Source of the DNA: CAYLRU01 sp964386565
GTDB lineage: Bacteria > Desulfobacterota > Desulfobacteria > Desulfobacterales > UBA5616
Length of the DNA: 64,000 nucleotides
Reading direction: 5' to 3'
Assembly: GCA_964386565.1 (NCBI GenBank)
Contig: CAYLRU010000001.1
Coordinates: forward strand, 62,001-126,000
Of this stretch, positions 16,449 through 26,199 are shown one piece after another (position 1 is the first letter of the stretch; each line of letters begins with the position of its first letter). Made by a program: the position numbers and the translations under genes. The notes beneath the pieces are model-generated. The model searched no databases. It was not told the origin of the DNA and saw only the letters and a program-made list of their open reading frames with translations.

Positions 16449-17459
16449 CTACCCCCCGATGGAGGACATTTGGGTTGATATGGGGGCAAGCTTTTTTGAT
16501 AAAAGAGCATGTTTGAAAGGTTTGTTTTTAATCGTCCTCAGAATGATATCAACCAGATGATCATCCGAACAACCGGATCGTAAAGGTGTTTTCAGGTCTT
16601 CATTGTAATCCGACAGCAAACAGGGTCTCAACAGGCCGTTCGATGTCATTCGCAGTCGGTTGCAGGTCTCGCAAAAATGATGACTTATGGGACTGATAAT
16701 ACCCACTTCCCCCATGGACCCGTTAAACGTGAACCGCTTTGCCGGGCCGTCCAAAACATCGTTATTCACCGGAACAAGGTCTCCGATGGAAGACAATAAG
16801 GATTTTATTTCATCTGAGAGGATGGGCCTGCTCGCATCAAGAGCCGGAGTCCCGATGGGCATTTGCTCTATAAAGCGGACATGAAAAGGGTAATTATAGG
16901 TCAGTTCGGCAAAATCTTTAATTTCGTCATCGTTTATTCCCCTCAGGGCCACGACATTGATTTTAATCGGATGAAAGCCGGCAGCATGGGCAGCCTGAAT
17001 GCCCGCCCAAACCCGATCAAAAAGATCAAATCCGGTTATTGCTCTAAATTTTTCACGATGTAAACTGTCCAGGCTGATATTCAGCCGCCGTATCCCGCTG
17101 TTATAAATGTCTTCAACGTGATTGGCCAATAAAACGGCATTTGTGGTTAAAGAAACATCCTGAATGCCGGGCATGGCGGTAATCTTTTTTAAAAAACCAA
17201 AAAGCCCTTTTCGAACCAGCGGCTCACCACCCGTGATTCGAATTTTAACCAGCCCCAGCTTGACAAGAATGCGGACGATTTTTAATATTTCTTCGTATCG
17301 CAGAATATCATCATGGGCCAGTTTCGGGATCTTTCCCCCGGGCCGGCAATAGATACATTTCAAATTACACCGGTCTGTTACGGATATTCTCAAATAATTA
17401 ATATGCCGATTATATGTGTCACTTATTCCAGAGGTGCCTGGATGATCGTTGATTGTCAT
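16449..17459 (-). CDS. moaA: GTP 3',8-cyclase (molybdenum cofactor biosynthesis)
   Basis: 336 residues, normal length. The radical-SAM cluster motif is CNLKCIYC (CX3CX2C) near residue 30; the second, GTP-binding cluster uses CETCNRLRMTSNG...RPC near the C terminus. The protein ends in Gly-Gly (SSIGG), which is needed for activity in known MoaA proteins. It starts molybdopterin synthesis by rearranging GTP. No other moa gene is nearby. Molybdopterin would serve enzymes such as formate dehydrogenase; the QrcB homologue in this window may not hold the metal. Confidence 0.95.
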   Translation of the reverse strand: MTINDHPGTSGISDTYNRHINYLRISVTDRCNLKCIYCRPGGKIPKLAHDDILRYEEILKIVRILVKLGLVKIRITGGEPLVRKGLFGFLKKITAMPGIQDVSLTTNAVLLANHVEDIYNSGIRRLNISLDSLHREKFRAITGFDLFDRVWAGIQAAHAAGFHPIKINVVALRGINDDEIKDFAELTYNYPFHVRFIEQMPIGTPALDASRPILSDEIKSLLSSIGDLVPVNNDVLDGPAKRFTFNGSMGEVGIISPISHHFCETCNRLRMTSNGLLRPCLLSDYNEDLKTPLRSGCSDDHLVDIILRTIKNKPFKHALLSKKLAPISTQMSSIGG

Positions 17460-17621
17460 TTTTCAATCCGAAAAAGATCGTTTAACAGGATGTCTGCAGT
17501 TAATGAAACAACGCCGTTTTTGGAGCGCTTTTCCCACACCAGTCATTCACATACACCGAAAAATAAACAAAGGTCAACGAGGAAAAATCCGATCTTTTTA
17601 AATCCCGGCCAAAAAAAGCGC

Positions 17622-20081
17622 TCAGTCTTTGCCGGAGATGACGGCTGTTTTAAAGACAAGGTTTTTTCCGTCTGACGAGATGCTCACCGCGCCGTTTAAA
17701 TCCGTTCGGAAAATGCGGCATCCCCGGTCCTGGTACCTTTTTAAAACAGACGGATGGGGAAAGCGAAACCGGTTTTTCCAACCCACGCAGATGATGACGC
17801 TTTCCGGGTTTACACGGTCCAAAAACTCTGTTGAACTCGAACTTTTACTCCCGTGGTGGGGAGAAAACAGCACATCAGCCGACATGTCGTCGGCTGATGC
17901 CGCGATGATTTCCTGTTCCGCTGCCTTGGTGATGTCGCCGGGAAATAAAAAATCCGTGGAACCGAAACGGACCCTAATGACAATGGAATTGTCGTTGGTT
18001 CCCCGCAGCTTGGCAACAATGCCGTCCGGATCAAAATCCTGCGAAGGGTGTAAAATTTTCACTTCCACATTGTTGATGATTTGGGTTCGGGAAAGGGTGT
18101 TAAGTTCAGGGGCCGCGATGTCGTGTTTTTTTATGACGGCCATTAGGTTTTTGTACCCCAGGGTATCGGCTTTCTGGCCGTTTGTCCACACGGTTTTGAC
18201 ATTAAAGTTGTCGGCGATATAAATCAGGCCGTTTAAGTGATCGGCATTGGGATGGGTTAGAACCAGTGTGTCCACGGTTTTGATTTTGCTGCGCCATAAA
18301 TACGGGGCAACAATGCGTTCGCCGACGTCAAAACTGGAATTATCGGAAAACCCGCCGCCGTCGATCATCAGGGTGTATCCCTTGGGAAATTCCAACAGAA
18401 TGGCAGAGCCCTGGCCCACATCCAGTGCGGTTACTTTAAAATCATCGGAAAACCACCGCCTGTGGATCCAATAGGAGATATCCACAGCAAGAACCAGAAC
18501 AGCAGCAACAAGTATGATTTTTGCCGTTCGGGTTTTCCGAAAACACGGTATGATGAACAATACAAGGTAGTAGCAGCAGATTTCGATAAGGTTGGGCGTG
18601 ATGGATGTCCCGGCGATGAAATGATACTCGGACAGGGTTAAGATAAGACGAACCACGGGGTCCAGTATGGCCGAAGCGAGATCAAATCCCAACGCGGCCA
18701 ATGTTTCGCTGAACGGAAAGACAAGGGCGGAAAGCAATCCCAGTGGTACCGTCAAAAAGCCGATAAGGGGAACGGCAAAACAGTTGGCCGGAAGCCCCAT
18801 GAAAGAAACCAGGTTAAAATAGTGCATGATCAGGGGAAGCGTTCCCAGCGTGGCGAAGAGGGAGACGCACAAAAAGAAGATGAATCGGTTCGCCCATTTT
18901 GAAAAAAGCGTCTCGCCTGTCAGGAATTGAGAGGGAAGAAGGCCAAGTCCCAAAAAAATGGATGTTACAGCGGCGAAAGAAAGTTGAAACGATATGGAAA
19001 ACAATGATGGCGGGTTGAAAATGAGAATGACAAAGGCTGCAACCGCCAGGGTATTCAGCGGGTCGTTTTCCCGGTCAAACCAGAAAGCGGCCAAAAAAAC
19101 ACACACCATGATGACCGCCCTCTGGGTCGACGGAGACATTCCCGAGATCAGGCCGTACAACAAGACCGGTATCAGCGATACAACAGCGGCAGCTTTTTTT
19201 ACCCTGCCATGGTATAAAAGATACGGAATGAATGAAAATAAACGTTGAAACAGGAAAAAGGTCACGGTTGCCACGATTCCAATGTGGAGACCGGAAATGG
19301 CCAGCAGGTGGCCCAGGCCCATTCGGTTAAAGGCCTCCCTGATTTCGGCGGGCATATCGGTTTTGTCGCCTACCACAAGGGCCTTTAAAACGCCGGCTGT
19401 TCTTACGCTTCCCTTTGTTTCGATCAGCCGGCTTATATCGTGCCTGAAGCATTCAATATGACGGAAGGCCCCCTTTTTACCGGAAGACGTGATCATTTTA
19501 ACCTGGTCTTCCCGGGAATAGGCAGATCCCCATACCCGGTTAAAGGCCATAAACCGTTCGTAGTTGAATCCCCCGGGGTTGTTGAAGTTTCGAATGGGGC
19601 GGATCCGGCTGACAAAAGAAAGATGATCCCCTGTTTTCGGATTCAGGGTTTCACCCATGAGCGTTACCCGTATTTTGCCCTCGGCGGGAAAAGATTTTTC
19701 ATTGTGTGACAAGGTTTGGACGGCCATATATAAAAAGGTGCGCCGGTTTCTCTTTAACGGCGTATCAGACACCGTTCCCTCAATATGCCAGGGTGTATTG
19801 TCCGTGTAATGAACAACATGGTTGGGCGGAAAATCGGGGGCAACCCAGAACTGAAGAGAAAGATATCCCAGACCGGCAAAAAGCACCAGGGGAGAAATAC
19901 GGGCGACCCTGTTAAAAGAGGTGTTGTAAATGACCACCAGTGTGCAAACAATGACGAAGAAGATGGCCCATGGGCAGAGACCCGGAAGACCGTATCCGGT
20001 GATAAGGCCGAAAATAAATGCAGAAAGCAGGGGAATAACCGGGCGAAAATAGATGTTTTTCAAAGAGGAGCGCTGTCGCAT
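17622..20081 (-). CDS. comEC: ComEC/Rec2-type DNA internalisation channel protein
   Basis: 819 residues from an ATG at 20081 (a TTG lies one codon earlier). N-terminal membrane helices and an OB-like soluble region come first, then the Competence domain with many helices (NRMGLGHLLAISGLHIGIV is the family signature). The C-terminal metallo-beta-lactamase domain has LDVGQGSAILLEFP, LTHPNADHLNGL and FSPHHGSK. In competent bacteria it transports single-stranded DNA into the cytoplasm, and the lactamase-like part may degrade the other strand. No other com genes are here, so natural competence is not established. It stands between murA and moaA on the same strand. Confidence 0.93.
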   Translation of the reverse strand: MRQRSSLKNIYFRPVIPLLSAFIFGLITGYGLPGLCPWAIFFVIVCTLVVIYNTSFNRVARISPLVLFAGLGYLSLQFWVAPDFPPNHVVHYTDNTPWHIEGTVSDTPLKRNRRTFLYMAVQTLSHNEKSFPAEGKIRVTLMGETLNPKTGDHLSFVSRIRPIRNFNNPGGFNYERFMAFNRVWGSAYSREDQVKMITSSGKKGAFRHIECFRHDISRLIETKGSVRTAGVLKALVVGDKTDMPAEIREAFNRMGLGHLLAISGLHIGIVATVTFFLFQRLFSFIPYLLYHGRVKKAAAVVSLIPVLLYGLISGMSPSTQRAVIMVCVFLAAFWFDRENDPLNTLAVAAFVILIFNPPSLFSISFQLSFAAVTSIFLGLGLLPSQFLTGETLFSKWANRFIFFLCVSLFATLGTLPLIMHYFNLVSFMGLPANCFAVPLIGFLTVPLGLLSALVFPFSETLAALGFDLASAILDPVVRLILTLSEYHFIAGTSITPNLIEICCYYLVLFIIPCFRKTRTAKIILVAAVLVLAVDISYWIHRRWFSDDFKVTALDVGQGSAILLEFPKGYTLMIDGGGFSDNSSFDVGERIVAPYLWRSKIKTVDTLVLTHPNADHLNGLIYIADNFNVKTVWTNGQKADTLGYKNLMAVIKKHDIAAPELNTLSRTQIINNVEVKILHPSQDFDPDGIVAKLRGTNDNSIVIRVRFGSTDFLFPGDITKAAEQEIIAASADDMSADVLFSPHHGSKSSSSTEFLDRVNPESVIICVGWKNRFRFPHPSVLKRYQDRGCRIFRTDLNGAVSISSDGKNLVFKTAVISGKD

Positions 20082-20194
20082 CAATAAAAGCCGTTTGTTG
20101 CCGGGTAAAGAGCCGCTGTTAAGGGAAATTCAAATATCGTATCTGTTTGGTCTTTTCCAAAAGAGAACCAACCGAATCGGGATTTAATGGCAAA

Positions 20195-21460
20195 TTAATA
20201 TGAAACCCTCCCCCTGACACGCTTTATATCGGCGCCCAACCGGGCGAACTTTTCTTCGATAGACTGGTAACCCCGGTCCAGATGATAAACGCGGGCGACT
20301 TCGGTCTGACCCCGGGCCACCAGGCCGGCCAGAATCAATGATGCACTTGCCCGAAGATCAGACGCCATCACCGGTGCACCGGACAGATAAGGAACTCCCT
20401 TGATCAAGGCCGAATTTCCGGAAACGGTGATGTCGGCGCCCATGCGCTTCAACTCTCCGACATGGATAAACCGGTTTTCAAAAATCGTTTCGGAAATGAC
20501 GCTCAGCCCCCCGGCAATGGACATGAGCACCATGAACTGCGCCTGCATATCAGTTGGAAATCCTGGATAGGGTTGGGTCTTGATATCGATACTGTTAATG
20601 GCGGACGTGCCCACAACCCGGACTTCATTAACCTTTGGATACACCTCGGCGCCGGCCAGCCGGAGTTTATCGATACAGGCGGCCATATGCGAGGGATCGC
20701 AGTTTTTCAGGGTGATGTCACCGTTGGTCAGAGCAGCGGCCACCATAAATGTGCCGGCCTCGATTCGGTCCGGGATGATATCCACTGTTGTGCCGTGAAG
20801 ACGGGGAACACCCGTAATGGTGATCACGGATGACCCTGCATCTTTGATATCAGCGCCCATTTGATTGAGGGTCCGGGCCAGGGCCGTCACCTCGGGTTCC
20901 CTGGCGGCATTTCGAATGATGGTGGTACCTTCCGCCAGGGTTGCCGCCATCATGAGGTTTTCAGTTCCCGTAACCGTGGCAACATCCAGATAAATATCGG
21001 CACCTTTCAACCCGGTTGTTTTGGCCTCCACATAACCGTGTTCCAGACGGATGTCGGCGCCGAGCCGGGAAAGACCCTTTAAATGGAGGTTGATGGGCCG
21101 TTCCCCGATGGCGCATCCACCGGGCATGGAGACACGGGCCCGCCTCAATCGCGCGACCAGAGGACCTAAAACCAGTACGGAGGCCCGCATTTTCCGAACC
21201 AGATCATAGGGGGCTTCATGGTTGTTCAGACTGGAAGCATCGATTTTTACCACACCGCTGGTTCCCTCTGTTTTGTTGCCCAGGTGATTTAGGAGGTGAA
21301 GCGTGCTCTCTATATCCTTGAGGTCTGGGACGTTTTTATACACAGAGGGTTCATCCGTGAGAAGGGATGAAATCAGTATGGGGAGCGCCGCATTTTTAGC
21401 ACCACTGATGTTGACCTCGCCTATTAAACGATGTCCGCCGTTAACCAGAATTTTGTCCAT
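20195..21460 (-). CDS. murA: UDP-N-acetylglucosamine 1-carboxyvinyltransferase
   Basis: 421 residues. It catalyses the first committed step of peptidoglycan synthesis, transfer of enolpyruvate from PEP to UDP-GlcNAc. Typical features are the N-terminal GEVNISGAKNAALPIL, the RKMRASVLVLGPL helix, and PGGCAIGERPINLHL, whose cysteine is the fosfomycin-sensitive catalytic residue. The C-terminal DLRASASLILAGLVA is also characteristic. A G-rich Shine-Dalgarno precedes the ATG. It is downstream of the qrc operon on the same strand but separated from it by a terminator. Confidence 0.97.
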   Translation of the reverse strand: MDKILVNGGHRLIGEVNISGAKNAALPILISSLLTDEPSVYKNVPDLKDIESTLHLLNHLGNKTEGTSGVVKIDASSLNNHEAPYDLVRKMRASVLVLGPLVARLRRARVSMPGGCAIGERPINLHLKGLSRLGADIRLEHGYVEAKTTGLKGADIYLDVATVTGTENLMMAATLAEGTTIIRNAAREPEVTALARTLNQMGADIKDAGSSVITITGVPRLHGTTVDIIPDRIEAGTFMVAAALTNGDITLKNCDPSHMAACIDKLRLAGAEVYPKVNEVRVVGTSAINSIDIKTQPYPGFPTDMQAQFMVLMSIAGGLSVISETIFENRFIHVGELKRMGADITVSGNSALIKGVPYLSGAPVMASDLRASASLILAGLVARGQTEVARVYHLDRGYQSIEEKFARLGADIKRVRGRVSY

Positions 21461-21500
21461 GGGACCCCCCTCTTGTTAAACCTTCATGCAAGGTAAAAAG

Positions 21501-21546
21501 AAAAAGCGCTTGCTCCGGTAAAAGGTATCCGCGGGAAGCGCTTTTT
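21501..21546 (-). terminator. Terminator of the qrc operon
   Basis: AAAAAGCGCTT (21501-21511) pairs with AAGCGCTTTTT (21536-21546), 11 perfect pairs with a 24-base loop. Read leftward it follows the small qrc-linked gene and ends in T-rich sequence; it could also work for the plus strand. Confidence 0.75.
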
Positions 21547-21571
21547 GTTTATGTTTTATGGGTCGGAGGCG

Positions 21572-21730
21572 TTAATGATGATGGACGCCGCCTCCCTTGG
21601 ATGTGTCAATGGCGGCTTTTATCACGCAATAGGTTATACCAATGCCGATAATGCTTAAAGCATACCACAGGCCGCCGTGAAACACCACATGACCCATGTC
21701 CCACACCCATTCGAAAGAAAACGGAAACAT
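21572..21730 (-). CDS. Small membrane protein at the end of the qrc operon (52 residues)
   Basis: A short frame starting MFPFSFEWVWDMGHVVFHGG, with a hydrophobic helix about residues 20-38 and a glycine- and histidine-rich tail ending HHH. AGGAGG stands seven bases before the ATG, and the gene begins 24 bases after the qrcD stop codon. It was too small for an ordinary ORF cut-off. One membrane pass and tight linkage suggest a small subunit or assembly factor of Qrc. I do not recognise a family. Confidence 0.72.
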   Translation of the reverse strand: MFPFSFEWVWDMGHVVFHGGLWYALSIIGIGITYCVIKAAIDTSKGGGVHHH

Positions 21731-21754
21731 ATTTATTCCTCCTGATGATCCGGT

Positions 21755-22996
21755 CTACTCTTCAACCGGGTTGAGTTCCTGTTCCTGGGGGAAAATCGGC
21801 ATATAGCGATAAGAAATCATTATCAGGATAATGCCGTATGCCACCGGAAGGATGGTCGTGGCCACTTCCTGCCAGCTTGGATAGTAGAGCACCCAGTTTT
21901 CAAACGGCAACACGGGAATGGCCATCACCTGCAGAACCATGACCCAGCGGTTCAAACAGACCCCGATGACGGCCAGGATGATGGCGGTTAAAAACAGGGT
22001 GGAATTTCTACGCCAGGGCCCGACGATGAGAATAACGGCCGGAACAACACCGCAAAGGACGATTTCGGCAAACAGGATCCAGGGGGTGTAAAGGGCGTTA
22101 TTCGAATAAAAGTCCATCAGGGTAAACCCTTTTGACGGTGCGGTAACGGTGGCCCAGTACCATGTATCGATTATTTTGGCGATGATGTACGTTGTGAGCA
22201 TCCACCCGGCGATTTTACCGAGAAGGTCCGTTACATTAGGCTTGACCAGTTTCTTCTTGGTAATCGCTTCGGTGATTTTCGTCACAAGCAGGGTGAAACA
22301 GGGCCCGCAGGCAGCTGCCGACCATGTGAATAAAAAGAAAGTCCAGGGCCAAACCAGCAACCCTTCCCGATAGGCAAACGGACGTCCGTAAAGAACTCCG
22401 GCGACGCCGCCCAAAGATCCCTGATGGAAAAAGGAAAGAAAGGCGCCGGTTGCCGCGAAAACAGCCATAATTTCATGCATGTTGTGGCCAAGGTTGTGAA
22501 AAAACGGGACCTTGTCCAACTGCCGGTTTTCAAGAACCAGGGGAAGATATTCAATCGTGAGCACACCGAAATAGCAGGACAGGCAGAACGCCACCTCCGT
22601 CAGCATGGAATGAACATTGGCATGCCAGAAGATATGCCAGCTTCTTAAGGGCTGGCCCACATCGATGGCCAAAATCAACAACGCGGAACTGTAGCAGATA
22701 AACCCGATCAGGACCGCATAATTGATAATATTTTTCAGCTCGTGCTTTCCGATAATGTATCTTAAAAATCCCGTAAAAAAGGCACCCCCTCCCAGCGCAA
22801 TGATGGCGAGGTCGGCCCAGATCCAGAGAGCAAACCCGTAACTGTCGTTCATATTGGTCTGGTTCAAGCCTTTTATCCAGCATAACAACATGGCATATAC
22901 GCCCCATAGCAACACCAGGCCGACGATACCGAGTCCCAGCAGAAACTTCCACGTCGGGCAGCGTTTGACTCCTTTGGGTATTAATGCTGAATCCAT
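21755..22996 (-). CDS. qrcD: Menaquinone reductase, integral membrane subunit (NrfD type)
   Basis: 413 residues with about ten predicted membrane helices, starting with WKFLLGLGIVGLVLLWGVYA. This is the NrfD/PsrC type of quinone-interacting subunit; the length and the final helix pairs match QrcD, ActC and ActF. In Qrc it is the site of menaquinone reduction in the cytoplasmic membrane. AAGGAG precedes the ATG. It follows qrcC by 78 bases and belongs to the order qrcA-B-C-D, which separates Qrc from the larger Act complexes. Confidence 0.9.
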   Translation of the reverse strand: MDSALIPKGVKRCPTWKFLLGLGIVGLVLLWGVYAMLLCWIKGLNQTNMNDSYGFALWIWADLAIIALGGGAFFTGFLRYIIGKHELKNIINYAVLIGFICYSSALLILAIDVGQPLRSWHIFWHANVHSMLTEVAFCLSCYFGVLTIEYLPLVLENRQLDKVPFFHNLGHNMHEIMAVFAATGAFLSFFHQGSLGGVAGVLYGRPFAYREGLLVWPWTFFLFTWSAAACGPCFTLLVTKITEAITKKKLVKPNVTDLLGKIAGWMLTTYIIAKIIDTWYWATVTAPSKGFTLMDFYSNNALYTPWILFAEIVLCGVVPAVILIVGPWRRNSTLFLTAIILAVIGVCLNRWVMVLQVMAIPVLPFENWVLYYPSWQEVATTILPVAYGIILIMISYRYMPIFPQEQELNPVEE

Positions 22997-23074
22997 AAAA
23001 TCATAGCTCCTTAACTGTTAACCATATTTAAAAATAAACGCATCAGTTCGTTCAGATCTTTCGGATGAGGCCGG

Positions 23075-23893
23075 CTAATAATGGCCTGAGTCCTTTTTTT
23101 TATTTTTCAGGCCCGCGTCACCAGCATCCCTTACCCATTTTTTACTGGACAGATAATACACCTTGGGGTTTGTGCCAAGGCTTTCAAGCAGTCGAAATGC
23201 TTTGGGGTTTCTGGGTCTTCCGTGATGTGCGGGGTCCGGCTTGACCATCTGGTACACCTTGTGTGCGGGATTGTTCAAATCGCCGAAGGTAATGGCTCCC
23301 GCAGGACAGGCCTGTGCACAGGCGGTCTGGTATTCGTCCTCTTCCAGGGTCTTCCGGCCTTCTATATAGGCCTTTTCTTTTGCCAGTTGGTACCGGTGAA
23401 AGCAAAAGCTGCATTTTTCAACAACGCCACGCATCCTCGGAGATACATTGGGGCTTAAATACCGTTCCATGCCAGCTGGCCAGACCGGATCCCACCAGTT
23501 GAAATACCGGGCATGATAGGGGCAGGCTGCCATGCAGTATCGACATCCGAAACAACGGGTATAAATCTGGCTGACGATTCCCGTTGCACTGTCATAGTCG
23601 GTAGCGGTAGCCGGGCAAACAGACACACACGGGGAATGACCGGCATGTCCTTCACAATGCATGCACGGCCTGGGAAGATAGCAGATTTCCAGATCCGGAT
23701 AAGGTTTTCCGTTGGTCAATTGATAAACCCGCATCCAGGTGATGCTGTCCAGCTTGTTGGACTCGTCTTCCTTAAACGGAACGTTATTTTCAGACATGCA
23801 GGCCACCATGCACGCACCGCATCCCGTACATTTATCCAGGTCTATGACCATTCCGAACTTGTTGTTGGTTGGGTGATTATGACCTTCTTTCAT
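23075..23893 (-). CDS. qrcC: Menaquinone reductase, iron-sulfur subunit
   Basis: 272 residues of the four-cluster ferredoxin type. Cysteine groups are visible in order: CTGCGACMVAC, CMHCEGHAGHSPCVSVCP, CFGCRYCMAACP and CSFC followed by CAQACPAG. It passes electrons between the cytochrome and NrfD subunits. It has no signal peptide, so export probably depends on the twin-arginine signal of QrcB, as in related complexes. GAGGATC precedes the ATG, and its gene starts 17 bases after qrcB. Confidence 0.9.
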   Translation of the reverse strand: MKEGHNHPTNNKFGMVIDLDKCTGCGACMVACMSENNVPFKEDESNKLDSITWMRVYQLTNGKPYPDLEICYLPRPCMHCEGHAGHSPCVSVCPATATDYDSATGIVSQIYTRCFGCRYCMAACPYHARYFNWWDPVWPAGMERYLSPNVSPRMRGVVEKCSFCFHRYQLAKEKAYIEGRKTLEEDEYQTACAQACPAGAITFGDLNNPAHKVYQMVKPDPAHHGRPRNPKAFRLLESLGTNPKVYYLSSKKWVRDAGDAGLKNKKKDSGHY

Positions 23894-23910
23894 CAGATCC
23901 TCTTCGTAAT

Positions 23911-26121
23911 TTATGATTTGGCCAGTTTTGCCCTGATGCCCCAGGCGGCGTCCAGTCCGGAAACAGGGTCGGATATGGGACCGATAAGACGGTTTACATT
24001 GACTCCTTTTCCGGAAATATATCTGTCGTCTGTCGAGTGTCCAAGTCCTTTGGCCATGGCAATGATGCCGGGTCCGATACCTTGGGTCAGATGGACCTTG
24101 ACGTCGGCCTTGCCTCTGGGCGTGGTCAGCACGGCACGTTTGCCTTCTGCCAGCCCGAGCGCTTTCGCTGTTTCAGGGTTTATTTCGACAAAAATATCCT
24201 TGCCTTTCAGTATGGTGTCAGCAACCGTTTTTGTCATAAACGGCGGGTTGCCGATAGCGTCGTTTGCCAACCGAATGGAATCAAAGGGAATAAGCAAAAG
24301 CGGATAGCCGCCGGCATCGCCTTCAGGCGCCGTAAAAACCGGGTTTTTGAAAATCGATGCGCTGAAATTAAATTTTCCAGGCCAGTGTTTAAATGCCTCG
24401 TGCCAGTCCGGCGGCGTGTAACCGGAATCCACCCAGTATCCGTTTTTCTCCATGGTCGTCCACTTATAACCCAGTGTTTGCCGCAGGCAGGATTCATAAG
24501 AGGACCATTGAAAAGCGGCGGCAACGGCCCCCTTTATCGCCTTGGCCGTGTCGATGATGACATCCCCGGTGTGTCGTGTATTGTAAAGCGGTTTTATGAC
24601 CGGACGAGACAACCCGATATAGGGCTTGTTGAACAGGCCGGCCGCTGCCACGTCTTCATATCTTTCCAGATAGGCATGGTTCGGAAGGATCAGGTCTGAA
24701 TAACGGGCCGTTTCATCCATATAGGAAGAGAAATTGACGATAAGCCCGATTTTCTCGAAGGCCTTTTCAGCGGCGGCCGTGTCCCGCAGGGTATATAGCG
24801 GATTGGCACCGGAAACCAGCAGAACTTCAATACCGTATCCGGTTCCTTTGTTGAGTACGGCGGGCAGGCGATTCAGCAAAGAACCGGGACGCATGCCATT
24901 GCCGGCCGTATCGATTCGTTTTTGTCGCAGACCGCGAAGGGCGATTTTGTCGGGATCAACACCATCCCATCGGATATAATCAGGCTTCGGGACAGCCCAG
25001 ACCCCGCCTTTTTGATTGATGTTTCCGACGAGCGCGTTCAAGGCATGGACAGCAACAAACTCCGCCAGAGCGCCGGGGGTGTCTCCCTGGCCGCGGCCGC
25101 AAACGGCCAGCGGGGTTTTGGCCCTGGCAAAATCCCTTGCCAGGGCAATGATCACCGACGGATCCGCGCCTGTTATCCCGGCAACCTTGTCCGGCCGATA
25201 TTCGGCCAGGACGTAACGTTTAAACGCATCAAAACCGGTTGAATACGAATCAACCAGCAGAGTGTTGTAGAGCGATTCCTGAATAATGACGTAACACAGG
25301 CCCAACGCAAAGACAGCTTCCGTTCCCGGTGCTATGGGGATCCATCGGTCCGCCTTTGCCGCGGAGTTGGACAGCCGGGATTCAATTTGGATTGTTTTGC
25401 CGGCCGAGTCTTTTATTTTGCTGCTGGCTTTAAACATACGAACCGGCGATCCCCACCCGTCTAGAATGCCGCTTGAAAAACTTAAAATATAATCTGCGTT
25501 TTCAACATCGATGCCTGCTGCGGCATCAATTCCATGCATTATTTTAATGGTCTGTTCATAAGCATCCGCCACGGAAGGAACATGCATAAAGTTGGGAGAT
25601 CCATAGGCGGTGAGGAACCGTTTGAACAGTTCGGCAACCGTACCGGTTTTTGATCCGGAAATACAAGCCACTGTATGGGACTTTTCATCGGAACGCAGGG
25701 AAACCAACGTTTCGGAAAGTTCTGCAATGGCCTGTTTCCAGGTGATCGGCTGAAACTTGCCGGCGCCTCTTTTCCCGACGCGCTTTAAAGGCGACTTAAT
25801 ACGGGACGGGCCATAGAGAAGCTGAAGGCCGGAGAGTCCCAAAATACAAATTCCCCCGGTATTGATGGGATTGTCCTTGGCACCTTCGATTTTTACGGCC
25901 CGGTCATTGATCTTTCGAACGGATATACCGCACCCGGCAGGACAAAGCATGCAGGTGGACTTCACATGACTTGCTTCTCCGTCTTCCGGAACGGGTGTCC
26001 AGGGCCACTGCTGCGTCCATATAGAAAGATCATCGGTTATTTTCCAGGGCAATGGAGAAAGCGCCGTTCCTGCTGCAGCACCGATTCCCAATGACAAGAA
26101 ACTCCTTCTGTCAATTTTCAT
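23911..26121 (-). CDS. qrcB: Menaquinone reductase, molybdopterin-oxidoreductase-like subunit
   Basis: 736 residues of the DMSO-reductase superfamily. The N terminus has a twin-arginine signal (DRRSFLSLGIGAAAG), so the folded complex goes to the periplasm. A [4Fe-4S] motif follows (CMLCPAGCG, last Cys in GGICILG). The Mo-pterin domains are complete in outline, ending with the typical C-terminal barrel (GKADVKVHLTQGIGPGIIAM). The homologue in Desulfovibrio vulgaris is reported to lack molybdenum, so a structural role is likely here too. Its position between qrcA and qrcC supports the name. Confidence 0.9.
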   Translation of the reverse strand: MKIDRRSFLSLGIGAAAGTALSPLPWKITDDLSIWTQQWPWTPVPEDGEASHVKSTCMLCPAGCGISVRKINDRAVKIEGAKDNPINTGGICILGLSGLQLLYGPSRIKSPLKRVGKRGAGKFQPITWKQAIAELSETLVSLRSDEKSHTVACISGSKTGTVAELFKRFLTAYGSPNFMHVPSVADAYEQTIKIMHGIDAAAGIDVENADYILSFSSGILDGWGSPVRMFKASSKIKDSAGKTIQIESRLSNSAAKADRWIPIAPGTEAVFALGLCYVIIQESLYNTLLVDSYSTGFDAFKRYVLAEYRPDKVAGITGADPSVIIALARDFARAKTPLAVCGRGQGDTPGALAEFVAVHALNALVGNINQKGGVWAVPKPDYIRWDGVDPDKIALRGLRQKRIDTAGNGMRPGSLLNRLPAVLNKGTGYGIEVLLVSGANPLYTLRDTAAAEKAFEKIGLIVNFSSYMDETARYSDLILPNHAYLERYEDVAAAGLFNKPYIGLSRPVIKPLYNTRHTGDVIIDTAKAIKGAVAAAFQWSSYESCLRQTLGYKWTTMEKNGYWVDSGYTPPDWHEAFKHWPGKFNFSASIFKNPVFTAPEGDAGGYPLLLIPFDSIRLANDAIGNPPFMTKTVADTILKGKDIFVEINPETAKALGLAEGKRAVLTTPRGKADVKVHLTQGIGPGIIAMAKGLGHSTDDRYISGKGVNVNRLIGPISDPVSGLDAAWGIRAKLAKS

Positions 26122-26199
26122 AATATATTCTACCCCTTAACGATGAAAACCCAATCGCTGTCTCGCGATATTTTAATATCTTGACCATGTATTATCGGT

